NCBI GenBank assembly: GCA_028819675.1
Contig: JAPPKT010000467.1
Coordinates: forward strand, 1-19,717
DNA from: Caldilineaceae bacterium
Lineage (GTDB): Bacteria > Chloroflexota > Anaerolineae > Caldilineales > Caldilineaceae
DNA: 19,717 nt
Direction of reading: 5' to 3'
Under the pieces are notes generated by a model. It was not told the DNA's origin and did not search any database. It saw nothing but the letters and a program-made list of their open reading frames with translations. The translations under genes and the position numbers were made by a program. This document shows positions 1 to 7,311 of this stretch, one piece after another (position 1 is the stretch's first letter; every line of letters starts with the position of its first letter).

Positions 1-28
1 CCCGCACAAGGGAGGGCCGAATAGGCCC
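1..28. repeat. GC-rich dispersed repeat, left-end copy
   Basis: Positions 5-21 (cacaagggagggccgaa) are identical to the last 17 bases of the window, 19701-19717. Just after it, GGGCC (14-18) and GGCCC (24-28) form a 5-bp stem with a 5-nt loop. The two ends look like two copies of one repeat family, cut at different points. Copy number elsewhere in the genome cannot be seen here. Confidence 0.6.
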
Positions 29-43
29 GACCGCCCAGAAATG

Positions 44-78
44 CAGTGGTCAGTGATCAGTGGTCAGTGATCAGTTAC
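44..78. repeat. Tandem heptanucleotide repeat (CAGTGRT)n
   Basis: Five consecutive 7-base units: cagtggt, cagtgat, cagtggt, cagtgat, cagttac. The first four alternate exactly and the fifth is decayed. No reading frame of interest covers it. It resembles the short tandemly repeated heptanucleotides described in filamentous cyanobacteria, and is comparable in form to the array at 14823-14857, which has a different unit. Confidence 0.75.
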
Positions 79-251
79 CACGCCGAATTGTTTGGAGTGG
101 GTGCAGAGAGGAGAGAGACTTATTGGCTCTCATTGTTCATGGTCGTGAACTGATGGTGGCTGAATGGTCAAGTTCTGTTTGATTGCAGTGGCGAAAGTCG
201 GATTCTGTGGGGAGACGATTGGCAGCTTCTATTCGAAAGGACTGACGGCCG

Positions 252-614
252 ATGACCGGGAACACGCTTGAACAGCAGCTGGTGAATTGTATCGGTGCCT
301 TTCAGGACGGATCGCTTAGTGAAGAGATGCTGCGTGAGGCGCTGGAAACAGCCCGCAGCGACAACGGAAAGTGCCAGGACATTCTCTACTTGCAAGCAAT
401 CAGTACTTCACTTGCCAGTCAGGTGCAAGGTATGTTGATGATGGAGAATGGCGAAATTGCTGACGAGATCGCGGACCCAGAGGAGTGGCCGTACCAGACT
501 GTGCTGGAGGCAGTTCGAGACGGGTGGCGGGTCGTTCAGTTTCCGAACCTGGCCTTGTTATTGGATGAAACAAGGACGTATGGACTTGGTTGTGAGTTTA
601 TCCTTGAGCGCTAA
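252..614 (+). CDS. Hypothetical protein, 120 aa
   Basis: I do not recognise a family. The protein is acidic, apparently soluble, with no signal peptide or membrane segment. The N-terminal half (about residues 5-60) looks helical, and the C-terminal part contains a WPYQTVLEAVRDGWRVVQFP segment (about 78-97) followed by a short hydrophobic stretch. The ATG at 252 is the first good start. A purine-rich AAAGGA lies some 10 nt upstream, a rather long spacing. It ends 16-34 nt before the first dioxygenase gene on the same strand, so the two are probably co-transcribed. Whether it belongs functionally to the oxygenase cluster is unknown. The coding call rests on an uninterrupted frame, a plausible amino-acid composition and its position. 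Confidence 0.6.
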   Translation: MTGNTLEQQLVNCIGAFQDGSLSEEMLREALETARSDNGKCQDILYLQAISTSLASQVQGMLMMENGEIADEIADPEEWPYQTVLEAVRDGWRVVQFPNLALLLDETRTYGLGCEFILER

Positions 615-648
615 CCAGTGACTCTGCAAAGTGAAGGGGCTGCCAAAA

Positions 649-1407
649 GTGAGCGTACAAGAGGCAATTGATCATCTGGACCTGTTTGGGTATTGCGTGT
701 TGGAGGAGGCGATCCCGGCGGAACTGGCAGAGAGTATTACGGAGAAGCTGTTTGCATTGCACGAGGACCCCGGTAACCGCATCTACTTTCAGGATCCCAA
801 CGATGATCTGTACCAGACGCTGTTCGGCCTCCTGAATCTGGACAGTTCGAGCTGGACATGCGCGGCCCATCCGGACGTGCTGGCTGTGGTCAGACATTTC
901 CTCGGGGAGGATATTCGACTGGCGGAGGCGTGTTCGAAATGGGTCAAGCCGGGGGCTCCTGCCGGGGGCGTGCACACGGACTCGGCGCAGGACTTGCCGG
1001 AGCTTCTGCCGGACACGCCGTGGATGATCAACTCGATCTGGATGATGACCGACTTCACTGAAGAGATCGGAGCCACGCGCATCATGCCTACCAGCCACCG
1101 ATTGCGAAAGCGACCGCCGCGCGGGATGAAGGCAGACGACAGGCGGCTTCTGCCGATCACTGGACGCCGCGGCTCGGTGTTTCTGTGGCATGGCGGGGTC
1201 TGGCATGCCAACGGCGCCAACACGACAGTGGACCAGCACAGAATGGCCCTGAATATCGCCTACTACCCACCGTGGTGGAACCTGGCGCGGGAGGGCGGTC
1301 ATCAGCCGATCTGGCCGGAGACGTTTGAGCGCATGCCCCCTGAGCTGCAGAGGCTCACTCGCAACAGGGTAGCAAGGGAGCGGGAAGAGATTTACGAACG
1401 GCGATGA
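649..1407 (+). CDS. PhyH-family Fe(II)/2-oxoglutarate dioxygenase (copy 1)
   Basis: A non-heme iron oxygenase of the phytanoyl-CoA dioxygenase (PhyH) family, 252 aa. It is cytoplasmic and uses 2-oxoglutarate and O2 to hydroxylate an unidentified substrate. The metal triad is visible: H109 and D111 in GGVHTDSAQ and H186 in WHGGVWHANGAN. R198 in DQHRMALNIAYYP is the likely 2-oxoglutarate carboxylate ligand, 12 residues after the distal His. The jelly-roll segment WMINSIWMMTDFTEEIGATRI is typical of the family. The start is uncertain. GTG at 649 has an AAGGGG ribosome site 9 nt upstream; GTG at 631, six codons earlier, has none. The gene follows the small unknown gene closely and heads a run of cluster genes on the + strand. 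Substrate cannot be told from sequence. The family includes hydroxylases of acyl-CoAs, ectoine, phosphonates and natural products. Confidence 0.88.
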   Translation: MSVQEAIDHLDLFGYCVLEEAIPAELAESITEKLFALHEDPGNRIYFQDPNDDLYQTLFGLLNLDSSSWTCAAHPDVLAVVRHFLGEDIRLAEACSKWVKPGAPAGGVHTDSAQDLPELLPDTPWMINSIWMMTDFTEEIGATRIMPTSHRLRKRPPRGMKADDRRLLPITGRRGSVFLWHGGVWHANGANTTVDQHRMALNIAYYPPWWNLAREGGHQPIWPETFERMPPELQRLTRNRVAREREEIYERR

Positions 1408-1536
1408 AATGTCCCATCGGCTGAGAATCAATCGAAGAATGCTTTGGACCGGTTTGCGTCAAAAGGTGCCTGGTTGAAAAGCGTCAGAGTCATATGAAGG
1501 CGTGCAATCCGCATTGATGCAAGGAGATAAGCGATC

Positions 1537-2367
1537 ATGAGAACCCACTCTTGCCGGCCTGGGCTGAAGGACACTGAAGTTCTGGAATTCTGCAAACGGG
1601 GCTTTCTGGTATTGGAAGGCGTGGTGCCAGACGACACCAACCGACGCACAGTCGAGTATCTGGACAGGTACCCGTCGCATGAACCGTCGGAGATACTGCA
1701 TGAGGACTGGTTTGTCGACAATGTGATTCTGAACGAACAGGCTGCGGGGGCAGTCCGATGCCTGTTGGGACAGAACTTTGGGTTGCCGATTATTATGAGC
1801 AACCACCGCGTAGAGTGCCCGTCGCCGGCCCAGGGTTGGCACCGGGATGGCAACTCCAAACATGGTCCAGCTCTGAACTATCTCCAGGTCTTCTACTATC
1901 CCGAGGACTGTCCGATTGAGCTAGGACCCACGGAGCTGCTGCCCGGGTCCCATTTTCTTTTTTCATTGTCAAAGAGGATGGGTCACTACGGCGGCATTCG
2001 CGGTGCGTACCGGGCGGCTGCACCAGCTGGAACGATCTTCCTGACCGTCTATTCGATTTGGCATCGTCGTTCCGTTGCCAGCGGTACGGGGGTGCGCAAT
2101 TTGCTGAAGTACAACTACTGGCGCACGGAGGCACCCCACAGGGACTGGATCCGAGAACCTGACTTCGACATTGCCACTGCGAACTACAAGCTGGAAGACC
2201 CCACGTATCGAGAGCAATTTCGCGACTGCAACGATGCTGCCGAGATGTTTTTCTGGCTGCACGGCCGGTCGGACTCATTCGCGCTGGCAGGGGGCCAGGG
2301 CTGGCCGCTCAACGAGAACGTCGGCAAATACTTGGACAGTCCCTATGGTGTTCCCGAGTCACATTAG
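1537..2367 (+). CDS. PhyH-family Fe(II)/2-oxoglutarate dioxygenase (copy 2)
   Basis: Second PhyH-family oxygenase, 276 aa. Iron ligands are H102 and D104 (GWHRDGN) and H176 (YSIWHRRSV). R187 (TGVRNLLKYNYW), 11 residues later, is the expected 2-oxoglutarate ligand. The PTELLPGSH segment (131-139) is a classic PhyH signature. The ATG at 1537 is well supported by an AAGGAG ribosome site about 9 nt upstream. A 129-bp gap separates it from copy 1, so it may have its own promoter, although I could not identify one. It is only distantly similar to copies 1 and 3: the motif surroundings, spacing and N-termini differ, so this is not a recent tandem duplication. It probably acts on a different substrate or step from copy 1. 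Family assignment is firm and function unknown. Confidence 0.88.
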   Translation: MRTHSCRPGLKDTEVLEFCKRGFLVLEGVVPDDTNRRTVEYLDRYPSHEPSEILHEDWFVDNVILNEQAAGAVRCLLGQNFGLPIIMSNHRVECPSPAQGWHRDGNSKHGPALNYLQVFYYPEDCPIELGPTELLPGSHFLFSLSKRMGHYGGIRGAYRAAAPAGTIFLTVYSIWHRRSVASGTGVRNLLKYNYWRTEAPHRDWIREPDFDIATANYKLEDPTYREQFRDCNDAAEMFFWLHGRSDSFALAGGQGWPLNENVGKYLDSPYGVPESH

Positions 2368-2462
2368 TCTGCCTCCCGTCATTTGACGGAGCCTCTTGAA
2401 CATGGCTGTTTTCCAGGCTTCGAGTTGGGCCAAAAGATTTGGAGAGCTGCAGGAAACCGATA

Positions 2463-4211
2463 ATGGCTCGAATGCGCTGCGCTGAGGCGTTAGTCAGAGC
2501 GCTGGAACTGGAAGGGGTCAGGCACGTTTTTGGGCACCCCGGACACGGCAACACCAACATTCTGGACGCGATATACGACTCATCGCAGATAGAGTTCAAG
2601 TTGACGCGCCATGAACAGGCGGCTGCGCATATCGCTGACGGGTATGCGCGCATCTCCGGCGAAATCGGTGTCTGCTGCGCTTCGGTGGGACCGGGGCCGG
2701 CGAATATGGTGATGGGCCTGGCATCGGCTGCGGCCGCTTCGAGCCCGGTCGTGGCCATTTTTGGGGGTGTGATCTCGCGTTGGGTGGGGCGAGGTCAGTT
2801 GCAGGAGACGAGCCCGTTCTACGGTCTGCCGGACCAGAGTTTTGTGCAGGTCTTGCAGTCGGTGGTAAAGAAGGTATGGCAGGTGCAGCATCCGGACCTG
2901 ATTCCTGAGGTCGTGCGCAAGGCGTTTGGGCTGGCGCGGGCTGGCAACCCCGGCCCGGTCGCAATTGAAATCCCCTGGGACATGCAGGCAGAATTCCACG
3001 ACTTTGACGAGATTCCTGATCCCAAGCAGTTTGGTTACGCCGGAAGGGTGCGCGCGGATGCGACGGCGATTGCACAGGCGGCAGAGGCGCTGCATCAGGC
3101 GACCCATCCGATAATCGCGGCGGGTTACGGAGCGGTTCTCTCCGACGCCGGGCCCGAAATCAAGAAGCTCGCCGAACTGCTGGGCGCGCCAGTAGCTACT
3201 TCCTATGCCGCCAAAGGGATTTTGGCCGAAGACCATTCGCAGAGCGTAGGAAGCCTGGGCTGGCTCGGCCATCCGAGCGCGCACGAGTACATCAGGGAAT
3301 ACGCGGATGTTGTGCTGGCAGTCGGTTTCAGTTTTTCGGATCTGTCGACGTGCTGGTGGACGGAGGGCATGCCTTTCGTCGAGCAGAATCGCTTTGTCCA
3401 GATCGATATAGACGCCAACCAGATCGGACGAATCTATCCTGTGGAGGTTGGACTGCTTGGCGATGCAAAGGCCACTCTACACGAAATAGTTGAAGCGTTG
3501 TCGGCTATGGAGGCCCCCCAATACAGGGAGGCGAACCAGGAGCTTACAGAGAAAGTCAAGTCCGTTTTTTGCATGGATATTCCCGACGAAGGGAGCGGCG
3601 CCACGGGCATGGAGCCGCTGCGGGTGGTCGAGGAACTGCGACGGGTCCTGCCGAGAGACATTCTTTTTTCGCTGGATACCGGCGACCACAACCACTATTT
3701 CGGCGCGTTCTTTCCCATCTATTCGCCGCGCCGGTTGCTCTACCCCGGAGGATGGACGCCGATGGGGTTCGGCCCTACTTCCATAATTGGGGGCAAGCTG
3801 GCACGGCCTGAGCTGCCGGCCGTCTGCGTGACGGGTGACGGGGGCTTTCTGATGGTGTGCCAGGAGGTGATCACGGCAGTCGAGTGGGGGCTTCCGGTCG
3901 TGTGGATCGTGTTCAACAACCAGGCGCTTGGCGCCATTCGCGGCGGTCAGCAGGGCAGCTACGATGGACGGGTTATCGGCACTGAGTTTTGCGAGAATGC
4001 GGACTACGCGGCACTGGCCAAGTCGCTGAAGGCCGAGGGGTTGACGGTCAACAGGTACTGCGAGATCGAAGATGCGATGAGCTACGCCCTGGCGTGCGGC
4101 AGGCCGTGCGTCATTGATATGGAAATTGCGCGAGACCCGGTGCCTCCGCCGATCGCGGGGATGTGGTTCGAGCCGGAGCGGGATGAGATTCCACCCAGAC
4201 CGCGGCGTTGA
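2463..4211 (+). CDS. ThDP-dependent enzyme, acetolactate-synthase-like
   Basis: Thiamine-diphosphate enzyme of the IlvB/acetolactate synthase superfamily, 582 aa from ATG 2463, with the normal three-domain length. The N-terminal PYR domain carries the catalytic glutamate E51 in TRHEQAAAHIADGYAR. A central domain follows. The C-terminal PP domain has the GDG...NN cofactor/Mg motif, with GDGGF at 458-462 and N485-N486 in VFNNQALGAIR. The frame is open back to a TTG at 2439, but ATG 2463 has an AGGA 8 nt upstream and is preferred. It may act on a 2-oxo acid or aldehyde. Glyoxylate carboligase normally lacks this Glu, so a standard Gcl role is not supported. It does not look like a canonical 2-hydroxyacyl-CoA lyase in the PP motif. 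No regulatory-subunit gene is nearby, which argues against a biosynthetic acetolactate synthase. Its place between oxygenases and a PAL-like propeller suggests a catabolic role. Confidence 0.88.
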   Translation: MARMRCAEALVRALELEGVRHVFGHPGHGNTNILDAIYDSSQIEFKLTRHEQAAAHIADGYARISGEIGVCCASVGPGPANMVMGLASAAAASSPVVAIFGGVISRWVGRGQLQETSPFYGLPDQSFVQVLQSVVKKVWQVQHPDLIPEVVRKAFGLARAGNPGPVAIEIPWDMQAEFHDFDEIPDPKQFGYAGRVRADATAIAQAAEALHQATHPIIAAGYGAVLSDAGPEIKKLAELLGAPVATSYAAKGILAEDHSQSVGSLGWLGHPSAHEYIREYADVVLAVGFSFSDLSTCWWTEGMPFVEQNRFVQIDIDANQIGRIYPVEVGLLGDAKATLHEIVEALSAMEAPQYREANQELTEKVKSVFCMDIPDEGSGATGMEPLRVVEELRRVLPRDILFSLDTGDHNHYFGAFFPIYSPRRLLYPGGWTPMGFGPTSIIGGKLARPELPAVCVTGDGGFLMVCQEVITAVEWGLPVVWIVFNNQALGAIRGGQQGSYDGRVIGTEFCENADYAALAKSLKAEGLTVNRYCEIEDAMSYALACGRPCVIDMEIARDPVPPPIAGMWFEPERDEIPPRPRR

Positions 4212-4280
4212 GGTTGGGGGCGACTTTTCCGGAATCGCTGGCGGCAGAGAGAACGGGAATCACATATAGAAGTTCGATGG

Positions 4281-4301
4281 CGGGCCGTAAGGGCCCGTTT
4301 T
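4281..4301 (+). terminator. Short GC hairpin followed by T4, possible weak terminator or attenuator
   Basis: CGGGCC (4281-4286) pairs with GGCCCG (4292-4297) across a 5-nt loop, and TTTT follows at 4298-4301. It lies in the 113-bp gap between the ThDP enzyme and the propeller gene, 24 bases before the propeller ATG. The stem is short and the T run brief, so partial read-through is more likely than full termination. Confidence 0.35.
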
Positions 4302-4324
4302 CACGAGACAGAAGGGAAGAGACG

Positions 4325-5302
4325 ATGAGATTGGGCAGCGGCCAATTTGTCTATGAAGAGGTTGATGGCTGGGGTGAAGTTCCTGACGGTTGGAAGATCG
4401 GTGAGGCGCCGGGCGTGGCGGTGGACTCAAAGGACAGGGTATATATCTTCTGTCGGAGCGAGCACCCAATCATTGTGTTCGACCGAGACGGCCGGTTTTT
4501 GCGTGCGTGGGGCGAAGGGATGATCAAGCGGGCGCACGATATTATCGTCGGTCCGGATGATTCGATCTATTGCGTCGACGACTGGGGCCATGCTGTACAC
4601 AAGTTTACCCCTGAGGGTGAGCTCCTCATGTCGATGGAGACGGCGGACAATCCGGCTGATACCGGGTACGTCTGGGATGTTCAGAAGGAGGTGCTGCGCG
4701 CGGGCCCGCCATTCAACTACCCTACCGGGATAGCACTTTCTCCGGATGGCGAACTCTACGTTTCGGATGGCTATGGAAACGCTCGCGTACACAAGTTCAC
4801 GGCGGCGGGTGAATTGCTGTTTTCCTGGGGTGAGCCGGGAACCGGCGCCGGACAGTTCGTTACGCCGCACAATGTGTGCGTGGACAGAGACGGCACTGTT
4901 TATGTAGCCGACCGGCAGAACCGGCGAATGCAGCTCTTCGACTCGCAAGGCGAGTTCATTGGACAGTGGGACGATGTCTGGTGGCCCTGCGACATGTGCA
5001 TAGACGGGGAAGGTAACATGTATCTGGCAGAGGTGGGCGGCATTTTCATGGGGGAAACGAAGGTACCCGTCCCCGAGAATCCGCCGGCCCGTATCACGGT
5101 GCGAGATCTGAGCGGCAAGATCCTGAGCGAGTGGGGGATAGAGGATCCTTACGGCTCCGGTCGCTATTTCAGCCCGCACAACATTGCGTTCGATTCGCGG
5201 GGTGATCTGTACGTGGGGGAGGTTGCGTTTTCGTACCCGGACGGGACGACTCCGAAGGACTGGCGCGTGTTGAGGAAGTACGTGAGGAGGACGACAGAAT
5301 GA
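4325..5302 (+). CDS. Six-bladed NHL/PAL-like beta-propeller lyase
   Basis: Beta-propeller of the NHL class, 325 aa, closest by eye to peptidyl-alpha-hydroxyglycine alpha-amidating lyase (PAL). Six blades fall near residues 28-63, 70-103, 133-168, 181-215, 221-270 and 284-322. Compared from memory with rat PAL, matching residues are H71, H182 (TPHN) and H285 (SPHN) for the zinc ligands, Y150 in SDGYGNAR for the catalytic tyrosine, R197 in VADRQNRR, and R44 in IFCRSEH for the other active-site arginine. One calcium-site residue appears changed (Asp after the third His is N286). PAL splits an alpha-hydroxyglycine into an amide and glyoxylate. No signal peptide is seen, so it is probably cytoplasmic. 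The frame is open back to TTG 4208, but ATG 4325 has an AGGGAAGAG-type site just upstream, and the propeller starts shortly after it. No PHM-like copper monooxygenase is present. Its stop overlaps the next gene. Confidence 0.82.
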   Translation: MRLGSGQFVYEEVDGWGEVPDGWKIGEAPGVAVDSKDRVYIFCRSEHPIIVFDRDGRFLRAWGEGMIKRAHDIIVGPDDSIYCVDDWGHAVHKFTPEGELLMSMETADNPADTGYVWDVQKEVLRAGPPFNYPTGIALSPDGELYVSDGYGNARVHKFTAAGELLFSWGEPGTGAGQFVTPHNVCVDRDGTVYVADRQNRRMQLFDSQGEFIGQWDDVWWPCDMCIDGEGNMYLAEVGGIFMGETKVPVPENPPARITVRDLSGKILSEWGIEDPYGSGRYFSPHNIAFDSRGDLYVGEVAFSYPDGTTPKDWRVLRKYVRRTTE

Positions 5303-6231
5303 TGGATCACGAAGTGCTCTCGATTCACGGCAAGCCGTTGGACACAGATCCCGACAGTTTCGGCGAGTTGCGCTCTTCTGCGGACGCTGTTGATGACTTC
5401 GACGCACTGCGGGCCAGATTTGAGGCGGACGGATACCTTTATTTGCCGCGACTGCTTGACGTGGACACGTTAACGGCGGCGCGGGTGACGATGTTGGAAG
5501 CCCTGGCTGCTCTGGACTTCATCGACACGGAATACCCGCTGCGGGATGGTGTGGCGAAGCGAGAATGCAATGTTTCAGCGAGGGAGATGGTGGGGCTTTC
5601 CAAGAACAACGAACCGTTGCGGCAGGTGCTGTTTTCAGGGCCGATGATGGCCTTTTATGAGAAGTTCCTGGGCGGGCCGGTTCGACCGCTCGACTTCACG
5701 TGGTGCCGCGTCAAGTCGTCCGGCACGGAGACGGCAACCAATCCTCACTATGACATCGTTTTCATGGGGCGCGGGACGAAGAGTCTTTACACCAGTTGGA
5801 CGCCGCTAGGCGACACGCCGCGCGCGATGGGGGGTCTGATGGTCCTGGAGGGTTCTCACCGGCTGGAAGAGATCAAAGCGACCTACGGCCAGTCGGATGT
5901 CGACGTCTACTGCACTAACGAGCCGGATTTACACGAGTCAGAGACGGGACAGAAGCGCTGGCAGGGGTCTGGCATGGGTACTTTCGCCAGCGATGCCATC
6001 GCGTTGCGGGAGAGGCTGAATGGTCGATGGCTAACAACCGACTATGAGCTAGGCGATCTCCTGGTATTCAGTATGTACACGATGCACGCGAGCATGGACA
6101 ACCTGACAGACAGGTTGCGGCTCTCGACGGATACGCGTTATCAGCTTGCTTCGGAACCTGTAGACGAGCGTTGGATTGGCGACAATCCGATTGCCCACGG
6201 GCCTGAGGCGAAGAAGGGGATCATCTGCTGA
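5299..6231 (+). CDS. PhyH-family Fe(II)/2-oxoglutarate dioxygenase (copy 3)
   Basis: Third PhyH-family oxygenase, 310 aa. Iron ligands are H150 and D152 (NPHYDIV) and H263 (YTMHASMDN). R274 (TDRLRLSTDTRYQ) is the 2-oxoglutarate ligand. The GLMVLEGSHRLEE segment (179-191) is the family signature. The ATG at 5299 overlaps the stop of the propeller gene by four bases (ATGA) and has AGGAGG eight bases upstream, inside the propeller coding sequence. The two proteins are therefore translationally coupled and probably act on one pathway. It is longer than copies 1 and 2, with a roughly 45-residue N-terminal lead before the domain. It is the best candidate for the hydroxylase that supplies the PAL-like propeller. 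It ends only 18 bp from a convergent gene. Confidence 0.9.
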   Translation: MMDHEVLSIHGKPLDTDPDSFGELRSSADAVDDFDALRARFEADGYLYLPRLLDVDTLTAARVTMLEALAALDFIDTEYPLRDGVAKRECNVSAREMVGLSKNNEPLRQVLFSGPMMAFYEKFLGGPVRPLDFTWCRVKSSGTETATNPHYDIVFMGRGTKSLYTSWTPLGDTPRAMGGLMVLEGSHRLEEIKATYGQSDVDVYCTNEPDLHESETGQKRWQGSGMGTFASDAIALRERLNGRWLTTDYELGDLLVFSMYTMHASMDNLTDRLRLSTDTRYQLASEPVDERWIGDNPIAHGPEAKKGIIC

Positions 6232-6249
6232 TGCAGGGAAGGGGGTTGC

Positions 6250-7311
6250 CTACGTGTTCCTGGGGTCAGGGCAGCGGGAACTGAGCCAGTCCAGGACAGC
6301 GCCAATTGGGCGCTCGCGCCCCAGATCATTGTGCAGTTCGTGGTAGTAGCCCTCATAGAGGCGCAGGCTCTTGTCTTCAGAGCCCATTTTGGCGAAAAAC
6401 TCCTGAGTAGCTGACGGGACGACCACAGCGTCGGCAAGCCCCTGCATCATGAGGATTGGAAGTCGAACCTCGTTGGCACGTTCACTCACTTCCTGCATCG
6501 TTTCAAAGAACTCAACGACCCAACGAGCACTGCGCAGGGGGACGCCGAGCGAATCTCTCATGGCAATCTGGACCTCTTCCCAATCACGGGAGAGGATGTC
6601 CAGCGTACCGCGCTGGCGGAATGTGAGCTGGGGCCGGACTCGGTGTGTCAGTTCAAGGATACGCTTCAGGACCCGATTTACCGGTGAAAGGTCGTGCGAT
6701 TGCAGAGAAGGCGAGGCGATGACAGCCAGATCTGCGGCACCCGGAGCCTCCATCAGATAGAGAAGGCCGATGAGTCCACCCATTGAATGTCCGTAGAGAC
6801 AGAAAGGGAGGCCGGGGTTTTCCTTGCGAGCCATGGACAGGACCTGTGTTACACCGCTCAGGTAGTCGTGGAAGCCCTGGACATAGCAGCGCGCGCCGCC
6901 TGACCGACCGAAGCCCTGGTGGTCGTGGGCATAGACCAAGTAGCCGGCCTGATGGAGGGACTCGACCAGATGGCGATAGCGCCCGCTGTGTTCTCCCAGC
7001 CCGTGGAGGATGAGTACGACGCCACGCGGAGAGCCCACAGGACGCCAGCGGCTGTAGAATATGGGCAGTCCGCTCTCGCCGCGAAGGTAGCCGGTCGAAT
7101 GCTGGAGACTCCTGTTGGGATGCTGTGCGTGCTGAAGCGAAAGAGGATATTCCTCTTCTGAGGGACAGAATTGGACGTCGCGGTTTGGGGTGCGGTTGGG
7201 GGAGTGACGACCGCGTCCACCTGTGTTGTGCTCGTTTTTCAGGTGTGATGGGGGACGGGCTGTATGGTCAACTCTTGCCTTCATGGCTTTCGCCTGACTC
7301 TTGGTCGTCAT
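6250..7311 (-). CDS. Alpha/beta hydrolase, monoacylglycerol-lipase-like
   Basis: Serine hydrolase of the Hydrolase_4/monoacylglycerol lipase type, 353 aa, probably cleaving an ester such as a monoglyceride or lysophospholipid. It has the HGLGEHSGRY oxyanion-hole signature (103-112), the nucleophile S176 in GHSMGG, the acid D294 in GLADAVV and the base H324 in GYYHELHND. A roughly 70-residue N-terminal extension, polar and rich in Asn, His and Arg, precedes the domain. I found no in-frame ATG, GTG or TTG between codon 10 and the domain, so the extension is probably real if this start is used. ATG 7311 and ATG 7284 are both possible. The start lies inside the end of the upstream GNAT-like gene (44-bp overlap), so translation is likely coupled to it. 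Confidence 0.88.
   Translation of the reverse strand: MTTKSQAKAMKARVDHTARPPSHLKNEHNTGGRGRHSPNRTPNRDVQFCPSEEEYPLSLQHAQHPNRSLQHSTGYLRGESGLPIFYSRWRPVGSPRGVVLILHGLGEHSGRYRHLVESLHQAGYLVYAHDHQGFGRSGGARCYVQGFHDYLSGVTQVLSMARKENPGLPFCLYGHSMGGLIGLLYLMEAPGAADLAVIASPSLQSHDLSPVNRVLKRILELTHRVRPQLTFRQRGTLDILSRDWEEVQIAMRDSLGVPLRSARWVVEFFETMQEVSERANEVRLPILMMQGLADAVVVPSATQEFFAKMGSEDKSLRLYEGYYHELHNDLGRERPIGAVLDWLSSRCPDPRNT

Noticed and set aside
2463..4211. Calling the ThDP enzyme a biosynthetic acetolactate synthase (ilvB)
   Set aside because: No ilvN-type regulatory subunit or ilv genes nearby and the cluster context is oxygenases; kept as ALS-like of unknown substrate.
4208..4324. 39-residue N-terminal extension of the propeller from a TTG overlapping the previous stop
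   Set aside because: Rare start, contains the GC hairpin and T4, and the ATG at 4325 has a good ribosome site.
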